Positions 24,673-32,780 of a stretch of DNA of 64,000 nucleotides are shown here, piece by piece. The DNA lies in NCBI RefSeq assembly GCF_016775155.1, contig NZ_JAEUGD010000058.1, positions 261,733 to 325,732 on the forward strand, in the 5' to 3' direction. The first letter of the stretch is position 1. Each line of letters opens with the position of its first letter. The DNA comes from Fulvivirga marina. Lineage in GTDB: Bacteria; Bacteroidota; Bacteroidia; Cytophagales; Cyclobacteriaceae. Made by a program: the position numbers and the translations under genes. The notes under the pieces were generated by a model that was given only the letters and a program-made list of their open reading frames with translations, made no database searches and was not told the DNA's origin.

Positions 24673-25710
24673 TCAGGAGTTCAAAACCGGCCCATTATCA
24701 GCGTATTTGGCAGGAGTAGTGTTAGTCACTTTCTTGAAAGCTGCATAGAATGTACTATTAGAATTGAAGCCACACATCTCGGCTATAATTTCCATTTTCA
24801 AATTTCTATTCGACTTTAAAAGTTCAATGGCCTCACGCACGCGGAACTCATTAATAAAATGTGAAAAACTCTTATTTAAATTGTCATTCAGCAACTGAGA
24901 TAACAGATGAGGTCGAATACTCAACGCTTTCGCCAATTGGGCTAAAGTCAGGTTAGGGTCCTTATACAAGGCCTCTTCCTCCAGCAGTTGAGTTACTTTC
25001 TCCAAAAGTTCATCGGCCTCTTGCAGTGGTATTTTGTGGTTAGCATACTTTTCCTTTTTATCCAGGCTGCTCTTTTTCCTATGATGAAAAACAAGAAGTG
25101 ATGACAAGTAAAGGGCGAATGAAAATGAAAGTGCCCCCATAATGTATGAGGTGTAAGATGAGGTGAAATAAGCCAGCCAAATAACAAAAACTCCGAAGTA
25201 TACACTTAACAACCAGACATTTTCATTATTCAAAGAGGCTTTTTCTATTTTTCTGAATCTGTTTCTAAGTAAATATCCCGAAGCCAGTATAAACGTCAGC
25301 CATTGATAATTGATGGTTTTATAAAAATATCCACTCCAAAGTATGGGAAATTGTTCATAGGGATACAGAAACCCTACCACAACTACCAGAAGCAATAAAC
25401 CCAGCAAAAGAAAACAGGAATTTCTGGCCTTATATTTTGATCCTGCTATTACTGACTTTATGTATAAATACAAAAACGGGCCAATAAAAAAACACGCACT
25501 AAGGCCAATCTGCAAATAGATAAGAGACAACCCTTGATTAAAATAAAAGAAGATTGACTTCCAGACACGAATACTTAATACAGCAAGTAAACCTCCTAAA
25601 AAAAGATTAGAGGCATTCTTCTTAAAAAACAGGAAATAAATACTCAAAAGGGAGCTATTAAACGCTCCCAATGCGCTGAAGAAAAATAAAAGCTGATTAT
25701 TAAAATTCAT
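24673..25710 (-). CDS. AraC-family regulator with N-terminal multi-pass membrane domain
   Basis: A 345-residue protein. The first about 215 residues hold seven or so hydrophobic helices; the C-terminus (about 230-340) is an AraC-type double HTH. Visible HTH features are LTLAQLAKALSIRPHLLSQL (first motif), NKSFSHFINEFRVREAIELL (linker helix), and MEIIAEMCGFNSNSTFYAAF followed by KKVTNTTPAKYAD, the AraC signature. This membrane-anchored design is common in Bacteroidota and allows a signal in the membrane to control transcription. The DJ-1 gene downstream on the same strand is a plausible target. A TAnnTTTG box lies just upstream (25736-25743, minus strand). Confidence 0.88.
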   Translation of the reverse strand: MNFNNQLLFFFSALGAFNSSLLSIYFLFFKKNASNLFLGGLLAVLSIRVWKSIFFYFNQGLSLIYLQIGLSACFFIGPFLYLYIKSVIAGSKYKARNSCFLLLGLLLLVVVVGFLYPYEQFPILWSGYFYKTINYQWLTFILASGYLLRNRFRKIEKASLNNENVWLLSVYFGVFVIWLAYFTSSYTSYIMGALSFSFALYLSSLLVFHHRKKSSLDKKEKYANHKIPLQEADELLEKVTQLLEEEALYKDPNLTLAQLAKALSIRPHLLSQLLNDNLNKSFSHFINEFRVREAIELLKSNRNLKMEIIAEMCGFNSNSTFYAAFKKVTNTTPAKYADNGPVLNS

Positions 25711-25735
25711 CTAAAAACTGACCACTCCCTGGTTG

Positions 25736-25743
25736 CAAATGTA
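25736..25743 (-). promoter_or_regulatory. -7 box upstream of the AraC-type gene
   Basis: Reads TACATTTG on the minus strand, matching the Bacteroidota -7 consensus TAnnTTTG, 26 bases upstream of the ATG at 25710. No good -33 TTG at the usual spacing. Confidence 0.35.
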
Positions 25744-25830
25744 GCAAAAAGAGTGGATTTGAGGGATTCTCAACCATGGCAGTATTTATGGCTGTTGCCA
25801 TAAGTAAACTCAACTGTCCCCACAACTCAA

Positions 25831-25865
25831 GGGGATTGCTTCCTCCTACAGTTGTCGCAATGACG
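25831..25865. repeat. Dispersed repeat, half copy D
   Basis: A 35-base half element in the 302-base gap between the AraC-type gene and the next gene. It matches the right arm of copy B at 29 of 35 positions (shared TGCTTCCTCCTA-like core and GTCGCAATGA end). No left arm was found. The rest of the gap shows no gene. Confidence 0.55.
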
Positions 25866-26013
25866 ATCAATATTTCAATTTGGCTTCAAATTCTTCAGCC
25901 CTCATAAACAATCACCACCGACGACTCCTTCATCGCCTCTTCGAACCTCGGCCTTCCACCAATCCTTGCTTAACAATTCACTGATTATCAAAATACTGAT
26001 TATTGGTTATTCC

Positions 26014-26763
26014 CTACTCTCCAACTATAAAATTAACTTTATCCACCCCGGTATTGCCAGTTCTGTCATCGTACGCGTAAATAATGGCTTCATAAGTACC
26101 TGGTTCCTGAAGGTCAACATCGGCTTCGAAGGTATTTACTTTATCCTTAACCTCCATCGATACGGTTTTTAAATGTTTTCCTCCCTTACTGATAATAGCC
26201 TGTACTTCTATTTTCTCTGCATCCCATAGACCTCCATTAGAAATAGTACAACCACACATCATTACAACATTGGCTTTCAGCTTTATACTCGATGATTTAA
26301 TAAATTCATGGGTCTGGGGGCTCAAGACATTAACTACGAAACCGGGGATTTCCAAAACTACACCCTCCCCCTCGATATGCTTTCCGGGTATCAACCAGAG
26401 TTGCGTCTGTGCCTTTACCCTCGCCTGAGACTGATTAACTGGTGCAACAACCTCAATGGTTATAAACTTTGGCTCCTCAATATCAATTTCAGCTACAAAC
26501 CTGGCCGTTTGATCATCTGCTATAGGCTTATAACGCTCATGAGGCTCTTTCATAATCAGGCTAGTATTACCAGTACTTCCCATAGTTACTCCCTGGCTTA
26601 AAATTTCAGATGTCAAAGCATCACGCACAATGACTTTTGCTCCACCAATAGAACTGCCAATAAATTTGGCATCTTTAGCTTTCGCTCTTACTACCAGTTT
26701 TGTAGGCTGAGCTTGCAGGTAAAGTGAAAATACAAGTGCTAATATGGTTAGGTAGGTTTTCAT
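26014..26763 (-). CDS. Secreted protein of unknown function
   Basis: A 249-residue exported protein, started at ATG 26763 because a signal peptide begins there (MKTYLTILALVFSLYLQAQ); an upstream in-frame ATG at 26898 would add 45 unlikely residues inside a terminator hairpin. The mature part looks beta-rich with Ig-like sandwich character: KLVVRAKAKDAKFIGSSIGG, FVAEIDIEEPKFITIEVVAP, and a closing GTYEAIIYAYDDRTGNTGVD segment. A short MMCGCTISNGG motif near 170 has two cysteines flanking glycine. It is transcribed alone, downstream of the second ECF operon. I do not recognise a family. Confidence 0.62.
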   Translation of the reverse strand: MKTYLTILALVFSLYLQAQPTKLVVRAKAKDAKFIGSSIGGAKVIVRDALTSEILSQGVTMGSTGNTSLIMKEPHERYKPIADDQTARFVAEIDIEEPKFITIEVVAPVNQSQARVKAQTQLWLIPGKHIEGEGVVLEIPGFVVNVLSPQTHEFIKSSSIKLKANVVMMCGCTISNGGLWDAEKIEVQAIISKGGKHLKTVSMEVKDKVNTFEADVDLQEPGTYEAIIYAYDDRTGNTGVDKVNFIVGE

Positions 26764-26861
26764 ATGGAGTTCGTTTTTTCGTAAAGTTAGGATTGAATCG
26801 GAGTAATAGAAAGGCTCCCTGAAAAATGTTTTGTAGTAATTATTGGTAATTCCATCAAACG

Positions 26862-26897
26862 AAAAAATGCATGGCCAGTATTTAAACCGGCCATGCA
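26862..26897 (-). terminator. Terminator of the second ECF operon
   Basis: On the minus strand a 9-base-pair perfect stem (26889-26897 with 26868-26876) with a 12-base loop precedes six T residues (26867-26862). It lies 33 bases downstream of the last gene of the sigma/anti-sigma/DUF4097 operon. Confidence 0.8.
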
Positions 26898-26929
26898 TAC
26901 AATAGTTAAAAGATTTTAAATACTGATTT

Positions 26930-27613
26930 TCACCTAGTCTTTATTAATTTTTTCATCTCTTTCTTTACTCTTTTTATTTCATCACTAGCCTCTTTCATCA
27001 CCTCCCTAGTTACATCGTGCCACTCTTTAGTCCAGCGCTTTAGCTCCTCCTTATGCTCTTTCCAAAGATAGTTGTACTCCTCAATTTCTAAATCTCCACG
27101 AAAATTAAAATCATGGGCAATGTCGAAATCAAAATCAAATTCAGGTAGGTCGACAGCAACACCTATCTCAGGGATATCAATGTCAATAGCAGGCATCTTA
27201 ATCTCAATCCGATCGCCCCCCTCAACCAGCAAATCACCTCCATGAGATCTATCAAATGAAACTACCAGATAATTACCATCGCTTCCGATGATATCAGCAC
27301 CAGTTATATCTACGGCACCAGAAGTTTCTATACGTTTCAGGTTGCTATTATATACCTGGATGTCAGTAACACTTCCGTGAATTGTTAATGTTAGGATTCC
27401 TGCATTTATTTCTGAAATAACATCCTTCTCCGTAGCTCCTGTCACTTTAATCATGGGGCGGTCTTCACTCCCCCTGTTTAAGGTAATCTTGTCTGTCTCG
27501 CCTATAACCACAAGTTTATCAAAGGTTGTTATATTTTGTAGAGAAAGCTCCTGAGCCCAGGAAAATCTAAAAATAAGAAGGATTAGGAGAAAAGTTAGGG
27601 TTAAGTTTTTCAT
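26930..27613 (-). CDS. GIN-domain-like (putative adhesin head) secreted protein with C-terminal helix
   Basis: A 227-residue exported protein with a signal peptide ending SWAQ. Residues 22-135 read as a stack of short beta strands, like DUF2807/GIN domains: FDKLVVIGETDKITLNRGSE, MIKVTGATEKDVISEINAG, LKRIETSGAVDITGADIIG. A strip of acidic alternating residues follows (IDIDIPEIGVAVDLPEFDFD). The C-terminal 50 residues form a long charged amphipathic helix (KRWTKEWHDVTREVMKEASD), an unusual ending for the family. It is the last gene of the minus-strand ECF sigma operon. Likely periplasmic or surface-exposed; no activity is known. Confidence 0.65.
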   Translation of the reverse strand: MKNLTLTFLLILLIFRFSWAQELSLQNITTFDKLVVIGETDKITLNRGSEDRPMIKVTGATEKDVISEINAGILTLTIHGSVTDIQVYNSNLKRIETSGAVDITGADIIGSDGNYLVVSFDRSHGGDLLVEGGDRIEIKMPAIDIDIPEIGVAVDLPEFDFDFDIAHDFNFRGDLEIEEYNYLWKEHKEELKRWTKEWHDVTREVMKEASDEIKRVKKEMKKLIKTR

Positions 27614-27664
27614 AGTAGCAATGATCTATTGGTAAGTACTTTTATTGAATTAACACTTGAAAGT

Positions 27665-28474
27665 TTATTTCTTCCGTAGGTAGATGTCTCCGTTATAATT
27701 CTTGATCATAAATTCCGGACCTCCTCCGTTAACATTGCCCCGCACCCAATCGTCAAGATAGACTTTATAAGTACCGGATTTCTTCTCGGTTTTAGTCTCC
27801 GGTTCATTTTTAACTACTGTAAAATCGAAACCCGAATATATCTCCCCCCTTGCCGTTTTCATTTTTAGACTGGCTTTAAAGTTTGAAGGTAATGTAAGGT
27901 CTACATCTCCATTATAGGTTGTGAAGGCCATTGGCGTGTCAGGTGTAACCTTATCAAACCTGGCCTTAATACTGCCATTGTAGGTATTAGCCACTATTGA
28001 ACCTGCAATATTCTCTGCGGATATCTTTCCATTATAGTTATCCGCCACAATCTCTCCATTGATATTACTGATATGAAGGTCCCCATCATTGTAAGTCTCT
28101 ACATGTAAGTCCACACTTTTGGGCACCTCTACAACCAGATCCAATCCACTGCTCCATGAATCAGACTCGATATCAATATAATTACTCTTCTCGCTCACTT
28201 CCATATCCATTGCTGATCCGGATATTCTCTTTAAGCCGTCTTTGGTGTCATCTTGTTTCTTGTCTTTCCTTCCTTTATAAACAATAAGAACATCACTTCT
28301 ATCAGTACCTTTCACTTCTATTGACCCTTTTTTAATTTCTATCCTTACTTTTCCTTTTTTGGAGGGGTCACTGAACGGCACTATCAGTTCACCATTATCC
28401 TGACTATACCCATACTTTGCACACGCCAATATGAGTAGCATAGTAAGTGCTGTTAAAATCTTTTTCATCATCAT
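27665..28474 (-). CDS. DUF4097-type beta-strand-repeat protein, copy 2
   Basis: A 269-residue exported protein. A hydrophobic signal (KILTALTMLLILACAKYGYS) could be cleaved by signal peptidase I or, less clearly, as a lipoprotein at C18 or so. The body is a right-handed beta-solenoid-like repeat series with recurring N-G/N-D turns: VETYNDGDLHISNINGEIVA, DNYNGKISAENIAGSIVANT, YNGSIKARFD, FTTYNGDVDLTLPSNFKASL, ending KNYNGDIYLRKK. These features match DUF4097 family proteins. It follows a paralogous gene in the operon. Such proteins are often encoded with ECF sigma/anti-sigma pairs in Bacteroidota; their task is unknown. Confidence 0.75.
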   Translation of the reverse strand: MMMKKILTALTMLLILACAKYGYSQDNGELIVPFSDPSKKGKVRIEIKKGSIEVKGTDRSDVLIVYKGRKDKKQDDTKDGLKRISGSAMDMEVSEKSNYIDIESDSWSSGLDLVVEVPKSVDLHVETYNDGDLHISNINGEIVADNYNGKISAENIAGSIVANTYNGSIKARFDKVTPDTPMAFTTYNGDVDLTLPSNFKASLKMKTARGEIYSGFDFTVVKNEPETKTEKKSGTYKVYLDDWVRGNVNGGGPEFMIKNYNGDIYLRKK

Positions 28475-28567
28475 CTTAATTTAATTACCCTATTTATTTT
28501 AAGTCTATTGCAGTTTCGCTCATTACATGAGCACTTGTTGTTATTGTATCGTTGTTATTGGTTCTTT

Positions 28568-29434
28568 TTATTGCTTTTCTTTTATGGTTACATCGCCATT
28601 AAACGTTTCAAAATCAAGAGTTACTCCACCTCCGCCAACACTTATGGCATAGCGACTATCTACTTTATATTCCAGTCCCCCTGATTTACTCATCGATTTC
28701 TTTTCCACCGTTGCTGATTTATATTCTAGTTGCTTGATGTTGGTATAAAAGTCGCCATTGAAGCTTTTGAATGTCATATCTGCCTTCAAACCTTTAGGAA
28801 ATAAGGCATTGATATCCCCGTTTAAGGTATAATATGTAGAAGGTTCTTTGGGCAGGTTCTGGTATTCCATGGTTACATCACCATTGATAGTATGCACCTT
28901 CGCCAGCCCTGATACCTGCTTTAGTGTAATAGCTCCATTGACGTTGTTTACATTCAACGAACCCAACACTCCGTTTACCTCAACATCTCCTTCATTAATG
29001 GTGGATAGGTACAAATTCAGGTCTTTAGGCACCTTCAGCGTGAAATCAAATTTAAACTCGTAATCGTATTCACAATTATTCCAGTTATACCCCTTACCTC
29101 TTTGGTCCTCCTTATAGTTCAATGTTCCGCATGGCCCCTTTATGAAGACAATTATGGTGTCATAACGATCAAGAACTCCCAAGCTTAGCTCATGTTTTGA
29201 TCGTTCCATTCGCTCGTTAGTTTTTGCCCTTACCTTTTTTTCTGCTTCCACAATAATCTTTTGTCCGTCATAAGCTTCTACATGAATACTTCCATTGATG
29301 TTGGCCAGATAAAGCACATTGGCTATACTCTGCTGTTCAAAGGCTATCTCGCGCAGTATCTTCTCACTATAACTTTGAGCAAACAGAGTCCCTGCCAGAC
29401 AGCATGTTAAAATCGTTGTTGTTATCTTTTTCAT
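28568..29434 (-). CDS. DUF4097-type beta-strand-repeat protein, copy 1
   Basis: A 288-residue exported protein with a signal peptide (LTCCLAGTLFA, about 1-19). The body repeats the N-G/N-D turns of DUF4097 proteins: ANINGSIHVEAYDGQKIIVE, TINEGDVEVNGVLGSLNVNN, VNGAITLKQVSGLAKVHTIN, TLNGDINALFPKGLKADMTF, and ends FETFNGDVTIKEKQ. The central segment contains two cysteines (GPCGTL and NNCEYDYEF) that may form a disulphide. It is 24 bases downstream of the anti-sigma gene and 93 bases before its paralogue. The repeats suggest a surface solenoid, but no activity is established. Confidence 0.75.
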   Translation of the reverse strand: MKKITTTILTCCLAGTLFAQSYSEKILREIAFEQQSIANVLYLANINGSIHVEAYDGQKIIVEAEKKVRAKTNERMERSKHELSLGVLDRYDTIIVFIKGPCGTLNYKEDQRGKGYNWNNCEYDYEFKFDFTLKVPKDLNLYLSTINEGDVEVNGVLGSLNVNNVNGAITLKQVSGLAKVHTINGDVTMEYQNLPKEPSTYYTLNGDINALFPKGLKADMTFKSFNGDFYTNIKQLEYKSATVEKKSMSKSGGLEYKVDSRYAISVGGGGVTLDFETFNGDVTIKEKQ

Positions 29435-29458
29435 TATTTTGAGTTTTTGACCTTGCCA

Positions 29459-30244
29459 TTAAATGAGTACCTCAATACTCTTTTCAATTCTCTCCCTGAC
29501 CTCAGGAGGTGTATTTTCTTTCTTCAGCACCTTTTCCAGGTTCTGGACCGACCTTTTTTCCTGCAAGGCTACCATCATCTCGGCCAGAGCCATCTGTACT
29601 AAAGGAGATTCCTGCAGGGCAATGGATTTGATCAGCCCTTCTCTTACCTGTGGATGAGAAGCATAAGGATATAACGCCTCGAGTGTCGCTAACCTCACAT
29701 TTACATTTTCATCCTGATTTAGTGTTTGCAATAGTGCCTCCGTCACTTTTGCACTAGCGTCCGGCAGTTCACTGGTAAGGTTTACAGCTTTAAGTCTGTC
29801 ACTGGGAGATTCCTTATCAAGTAGGGTTAGCATCATCACCTCCTTCATTTCACTAACTTCCGCTGAGAGGTTCTCAAGTTTATCACTGTCTTCTCCTCCT
29901 GATTTCAGCCAGTAGCCTGCCCCTAGCCCTACAATGATCAGTGCCACACTATATGCCCATCGAAGAAATGGCTGAGTCACCCATAATTGAGAAAACCAAT
30001 TTCCCTCGGCTTTGGGCCTTTGCTCTTTTTGCTTAGTAGCTTCGAGATTAGCATAAAATGCATCGGACATGTTTTGAGAAGGCTCAGGCACAGGCATCGC
30101 ATCAAAATTATTTTTTAAAGCCGCCAAATCATCCAACTCCTCAAGGCTTACCTCTCCCGTCTCTATACATCTATCCAGCATCTTTTCTTCATCCGATGAA
30201 AGCTGACCTGACCTGTACTTATTTATCAAATCTTTGGTATCCAT
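29459..30244 (-). CDS. Membrane-bound anti-sigma factor-like protein with HEAT repeats
   Basis: A 261-residue protein encoded directly after an ECF sigma factor. The cytoplasmic N-terminus (1-92) opens with LINKYRSGQLSSDEEKMLDR, a pattern seen in Bacteroidota anti-sigma factors in place of the zinc-binding domain. A transmembrane helix spans about 94-113 (RWAYSVALIIVGLGAGYWL). The periplasmic part, about 145-261, contains HEAT-like helical repeats (SPSDRLKAVNLTSELPDASA, ENVNVRLATLEALYPYASHP, SPLVQMALAEMMVALQEKRS). It probably holds the sigma factor at the membrane and senses an envelope signal through the repeats. The spacing to the sigma gene is 28 bases. Confidence 0.78.
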   Translation of the reverse strand: MDTKDLINKYRSGQLSSDEEKMLDRCIETGEVSLEELDDLAALKNNFDAMPVPEPSQNMSDAFYANLEATKQKEQRPKAEGNWFSQLWVTQPFLRWAYSVALIIVGLGAGYWLKSGGEDSDKLENLSAEVSEMKEVMMLTLLDKESPSDRLKAVNLTSELPDASAKVTEALLQTLNQDENVNVRLATLEALYPYASHPQVREGLIKSIALQESPLVQMALAEMMVALQEKRSVQNLEKVLKKENTPPEVRERIEKSIEVLI

Positions 30245-30272
30245 TGTCCTTGTTTTTCTAAATGCTTGTATA

Positions 30273-30830
30273 TTAAACCCTCTCCTTCAAGTGCATATAT
30301 TCCCGCTTTAAAGCTTGCAGTGCTCTAAAAACCTTAACTTTTACTGCACCTTCTGAGCAATCGAGAATATCCCCAATATTTTTATACTTCATTCCTTCCA
30401 GTTTACTAAGCGTTAACACCTCCATTTTTTCTTTATCGAGTCGCCCGAGTACCCGTCTCAACAAATGAAGGTCCTCCCCTTTCTCAATCTCACCCTCCCT
30501 GTTCATTTGATCATCTCCCAACTTGTCTTTCCAGTTGTCGATCTCATCAGTTTCTCTGTCCTTATTTTTCCTGTAATGGTCATGTCCGACATTACGTGCA
30601 ATATGAAACATCCATACTTTAAACTCACCGTCACCCTTAAAGCCTCCTCTGTATTTGAGTATCCTCATAAAAACATTCTGAACCAGGTCTTCACTCAGGC
30701 CAGGATCATGATTCATATTATAAAAGAAGCCAAAAAGTATTTTTCTATACCGCTCAAAAAGTAACCCCAGTTTATCGAGATCACCATCTTTCACCTTCAG
30801 CATCAAAGCATTATCCGAAATCGAATCCAA
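30273..30830 (-). CDS. ECF RNA polymerase sigma factor
   Basis: A 185-residue ECF sigma factor beginning at a TTG codon (30828-30830). The next Met is residue 10, and starting there would cut into the conserved N-terminal helix (ISDNALMLKVKDGD), so TTG is preferred; an in-frame stop lies five codons upstream. Region 2 is about 20-90 (LFERYRKILFGFFYNMNHDP, LSEDLVQNVFMRILKYRGGF, EFKVWMFHIARNVGHDHYRK). Region 4 is about 125-178 (LDKEKMEVLTLSKLEGMKYK, NIGDILDCSEGAVKVKVFRA). It heads an operon of HEAT-repeat anti-sigma factor, two DUF4097 proteins and a GIN-like protein, probably an envelope-stress regulon. Confidence 0.9.
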   Translation of the reverse strand: MDSISDNALMLKVKDGDLDKLGLLFERYRKILFGFFYNMNHDPGLSEDLVQNVFMRILKYRGGFKGDGEFKVWMFHIARNVGHDHYRKNKDRETDEIDNWKDKLGDDQMNREGEIEKGEDLHLLRRVLGRLDKEKMEVLTLSKLEGMKYKNIGDILDCSEGAVKVKVFRALQALKREYMHLKERV

Positions 30831-30955
30831 TAGGTCTATGTTTTATTTACAGGGTTTCGAACCATTTTCAAACAGGGAAACTGAGCGAATTTGAAATGGT
30901 TACAGACTTTAAAAAAATTTAGATCAATTTAATGAATAATGCTATACTTGTATAC

Positions 30956-32020
30956 ATGACAGACCAACAGCATTTTGATGTAATAGTAATAGGAGGTGGG
31001 CAAAGCGGGCTGGCTACTGGCTTTTTTTTGCGCCGAACCGGCCTGAAATATATCATTCTTGATGAACAGGAAAGACCCGGTGGCGCCTGGCTACAAACCT
31101 GGGATTCTCTAAAATTGTTTTCACCGGCAGAACACAGTTCCTTACCCGGCTGGATGATGCCTAAGGATGTTGAAGAGTATCCAGGGAAAAATCATGTGAT
31201 ACAGTACCTGTCGGATTACGAAATGCGATACAATTTACCGGTGGAACGCCCAGTAATTGTAAATTCGGTTAGCAAAACAAACCAAACATTTGTGCTTGAC
31301 ACTTCTAAAGGTATGTACACCTGTTCAGCACTCATCAGCGCCACAGGAACCTGGAAAAACCCATTCATTCCTGAGTACGCAGGAAGGGACTTATTTGAAG
31401 GGATTCAGCTACATTCTTCTCAATATCGTAATGAACATGAGCTGATCAACAAGAAGGTTTTAATTATTGGTGGAGGCAATTCCGGAGCGCAGATTTTGGC
31501 AGAAGTATCTAAAGTAGCAGATACCACCTGGGTTACCCAGGAAGACCCTAAATTTCTATCTGACGATGTAGACGGTCGTTATCTATTCGAATTTGCTTCA
31601 AAACAATATAAAGCTCAAAGGGAAGGAAGGGAAATCAAATCTGTTGGTTCTCTAGGGGATGTAGTGATGGTTGAGAGTGTAAAAGAAGCCCGCAATCGTG
31701 ATGTACTAAAAACCGTACGCCCGTTCACCTCTTTCTACAAAAACGGCGTAATCTGGCCTGATGGATCTAAAGAAGCTTTTGACGCGGTTATTTGGTGCAC
31801 GGGTTTTAAGTCTTCCCTGGGCCATCTCGCAGAGCTTGGCATTACACAAAACGGAAGAATAGCAACGCAGGACACTAAAGCTACTGCAATTGAAGGACTC
31901 TGGCTGGTAGGTTACGGAAGTTGTACCGGGTATGCTTCTGCAACTCTGATTGGGGTGGGGCGCACAGCCCGTCAGACCGTAAGGGAAGTTCAGGATTGGA
32001 TAGGTGAACAGCCTCTATAA
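30956..32020 (+). CDS. FAD/NADPH-dependent monooxygenase-like oxidoreductase (ArsO/CzcO type)
   Basis: A flavoprotein of about 354 residues (ATG 30956; an ATG at 30932 would add eight). The FAD-binding Rossmann motif DVIVIGGGQSGLATGFFL opens the protein, and a second dinucleotide motif KVLIIGGGNSGAQILAEV lies near 168, as expected for NAD(P)H binding. The segment ERPGGAWLQTWDSLKLFSPA corresponds to the GGxW region of flavin monooxygenases, and VIWCTGFKSSLGHL to the conserved ATGY-like block. It probably oxidises a small substrate using NADPH and oxygen, or reduces quinone-like compounds. Its neighbour encodes a LysE exporter. Arsenic resistance genes were not seen, so the ArsO resemblance does not define function. 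Confidence 0.82.
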   Translation: MTDQQHFDVIVIGGGQSGLATGFFLRRTGLKYIILDEQERPGGAWLQTWDSLKLFSPAEHSSLPGWMMPKDVEEYPGKNHVIQYLSDYEMRYNLPVERPVIVNSVSKTNQTFVLDTSKGMYTCSALISATGTWKNPFIPEYAGRDLFEGIQLHSSQYRNEHELINKKVLIIGGGNSGAQILAEVSKVADTTWVTQEDPKFLSDDVDGRYLFEFASKQYKAQREGREIKSVGSLGDVVMVESVKEARNRDVLKTVRPFTSFYKNGVIWPDGSKEAFDAVIWCTGFKSSLGHLAELGITQNGRIATQDTKATAIEGLWLVGYGSCTGYASATLIGVGRTARQTVREVQDWIGEQPL

Positions 32021-32097
32021 AATAGTTTAAAGCGTAACTCCTACTCTATGGTATTCGTTGAGTTAAGTTTTCAACCAATAGCTAACCTTATTTATTC

Positions 32098-32742
32098 ATG
32101 TTTGAATCAGAGCAACTTGTAACATTCATCATAGCATCGGTTTTACTCTTAGTCATCCCCGGTCCGGCCGTATTTTTTGTAATTGCAAAAAGTATTGATC
32201 AAGGCCGAACAGCAGGAGTGGTATCGGTTTTGGGCATACAAATAGGGACATTAGCACATCTGATTGCAGCTGCATTCGGTATTTCTACAATCTTGGTTAC
32301 CTCGGTCATGGCCTTCAATGTAATCAAATATGCCGGGGCTGCATACCTGATCTACATGGGAATAAAGAGTCTGATCACTAAAACTGTAACGCCAGATATT
32401 AACATGAAATTCAAGAAGCAAAAACTTAGCAGAGTTTTTCTTCAGGGTGCTATTGTCAACATACTCAACCCCAAAACCGCGTTATTCTTTTTTGCTTTTC
32501 TTCCACAATTCATCACACCAGGCACCACTTCTAGCACATGGCAAATATTTACACTGGGCCTGATATTTATTGGTCTTAGTATCTTAAGCGATAGTATTTA
32601 TGCCTTGCTTGCCGGTTCTACAAAAGGTTATCTACACAGGAATCCTGTAAGACTAAAATTTCAAAAATACATCAGCGGATGCCTATACATACTGCTGGGT
32701 GTAGCTACTTTGGTAGCTGAGCCTGGCAAAAGAATAAAGTGA
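32098..32742 (+). CDS. LysE/RhtB-family amino-acid exporter
   Basis: A 214-residue inner-membrane protein with about six hydrophobic helices, matching the LysE translocator family. Family-like segments are VLLLVIPGPAVFFVIAKSID at 16-35 (the G-P-x conserved helix), QGRTAGVVSVLGIQIG, IKYAGAAYLIYMGIKSL, and LQGAIVNILNPKTALFFFAF (N-P-K-x-A-L-F-F). Such proteins export amino acids or related compounds; the cargo is unknown. It follows the flavin monooxygenase with a 77-base gap in the same direction. A symmetric hairpin covers its stop codon. Confidence 0.9.
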   Translation: MFESEQLVTFIIASVLLLVIPGPAVFFVIAKSIDQGRTAGVVSVLGIQIGTLAHLIAAAFGISTILVTSVMAFNVIKYAGAAYLIYMGIKSLITKTVTPDINMKFKKQKLSRVFLQGAIVNILNPKTALFFFAFLPQFITPGTTSSTWQIFTLGLIFIGLSILSDSIYALLAGSTKGYLHRNPVRLKFQKYISGCLYILLGVATLVAEPGKRIK

Positions 32743-32764
32743 GGTTGTATCCCTCGCTTTATTC
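32732..32764. terminator. Hairpin covering the LysE stop codon
   Basis: A 13-base-pair stem (32732-32744 with 32752-32764, one G-U pair) and a seven-base loop, between convergent genes. No strong T tract, so its terminator role is uncertain, but position and symmetry fit bidirectional termination. Confidence 0.5.
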
Positions 32765-32780
32765 TCGACTAAACAAGGCC

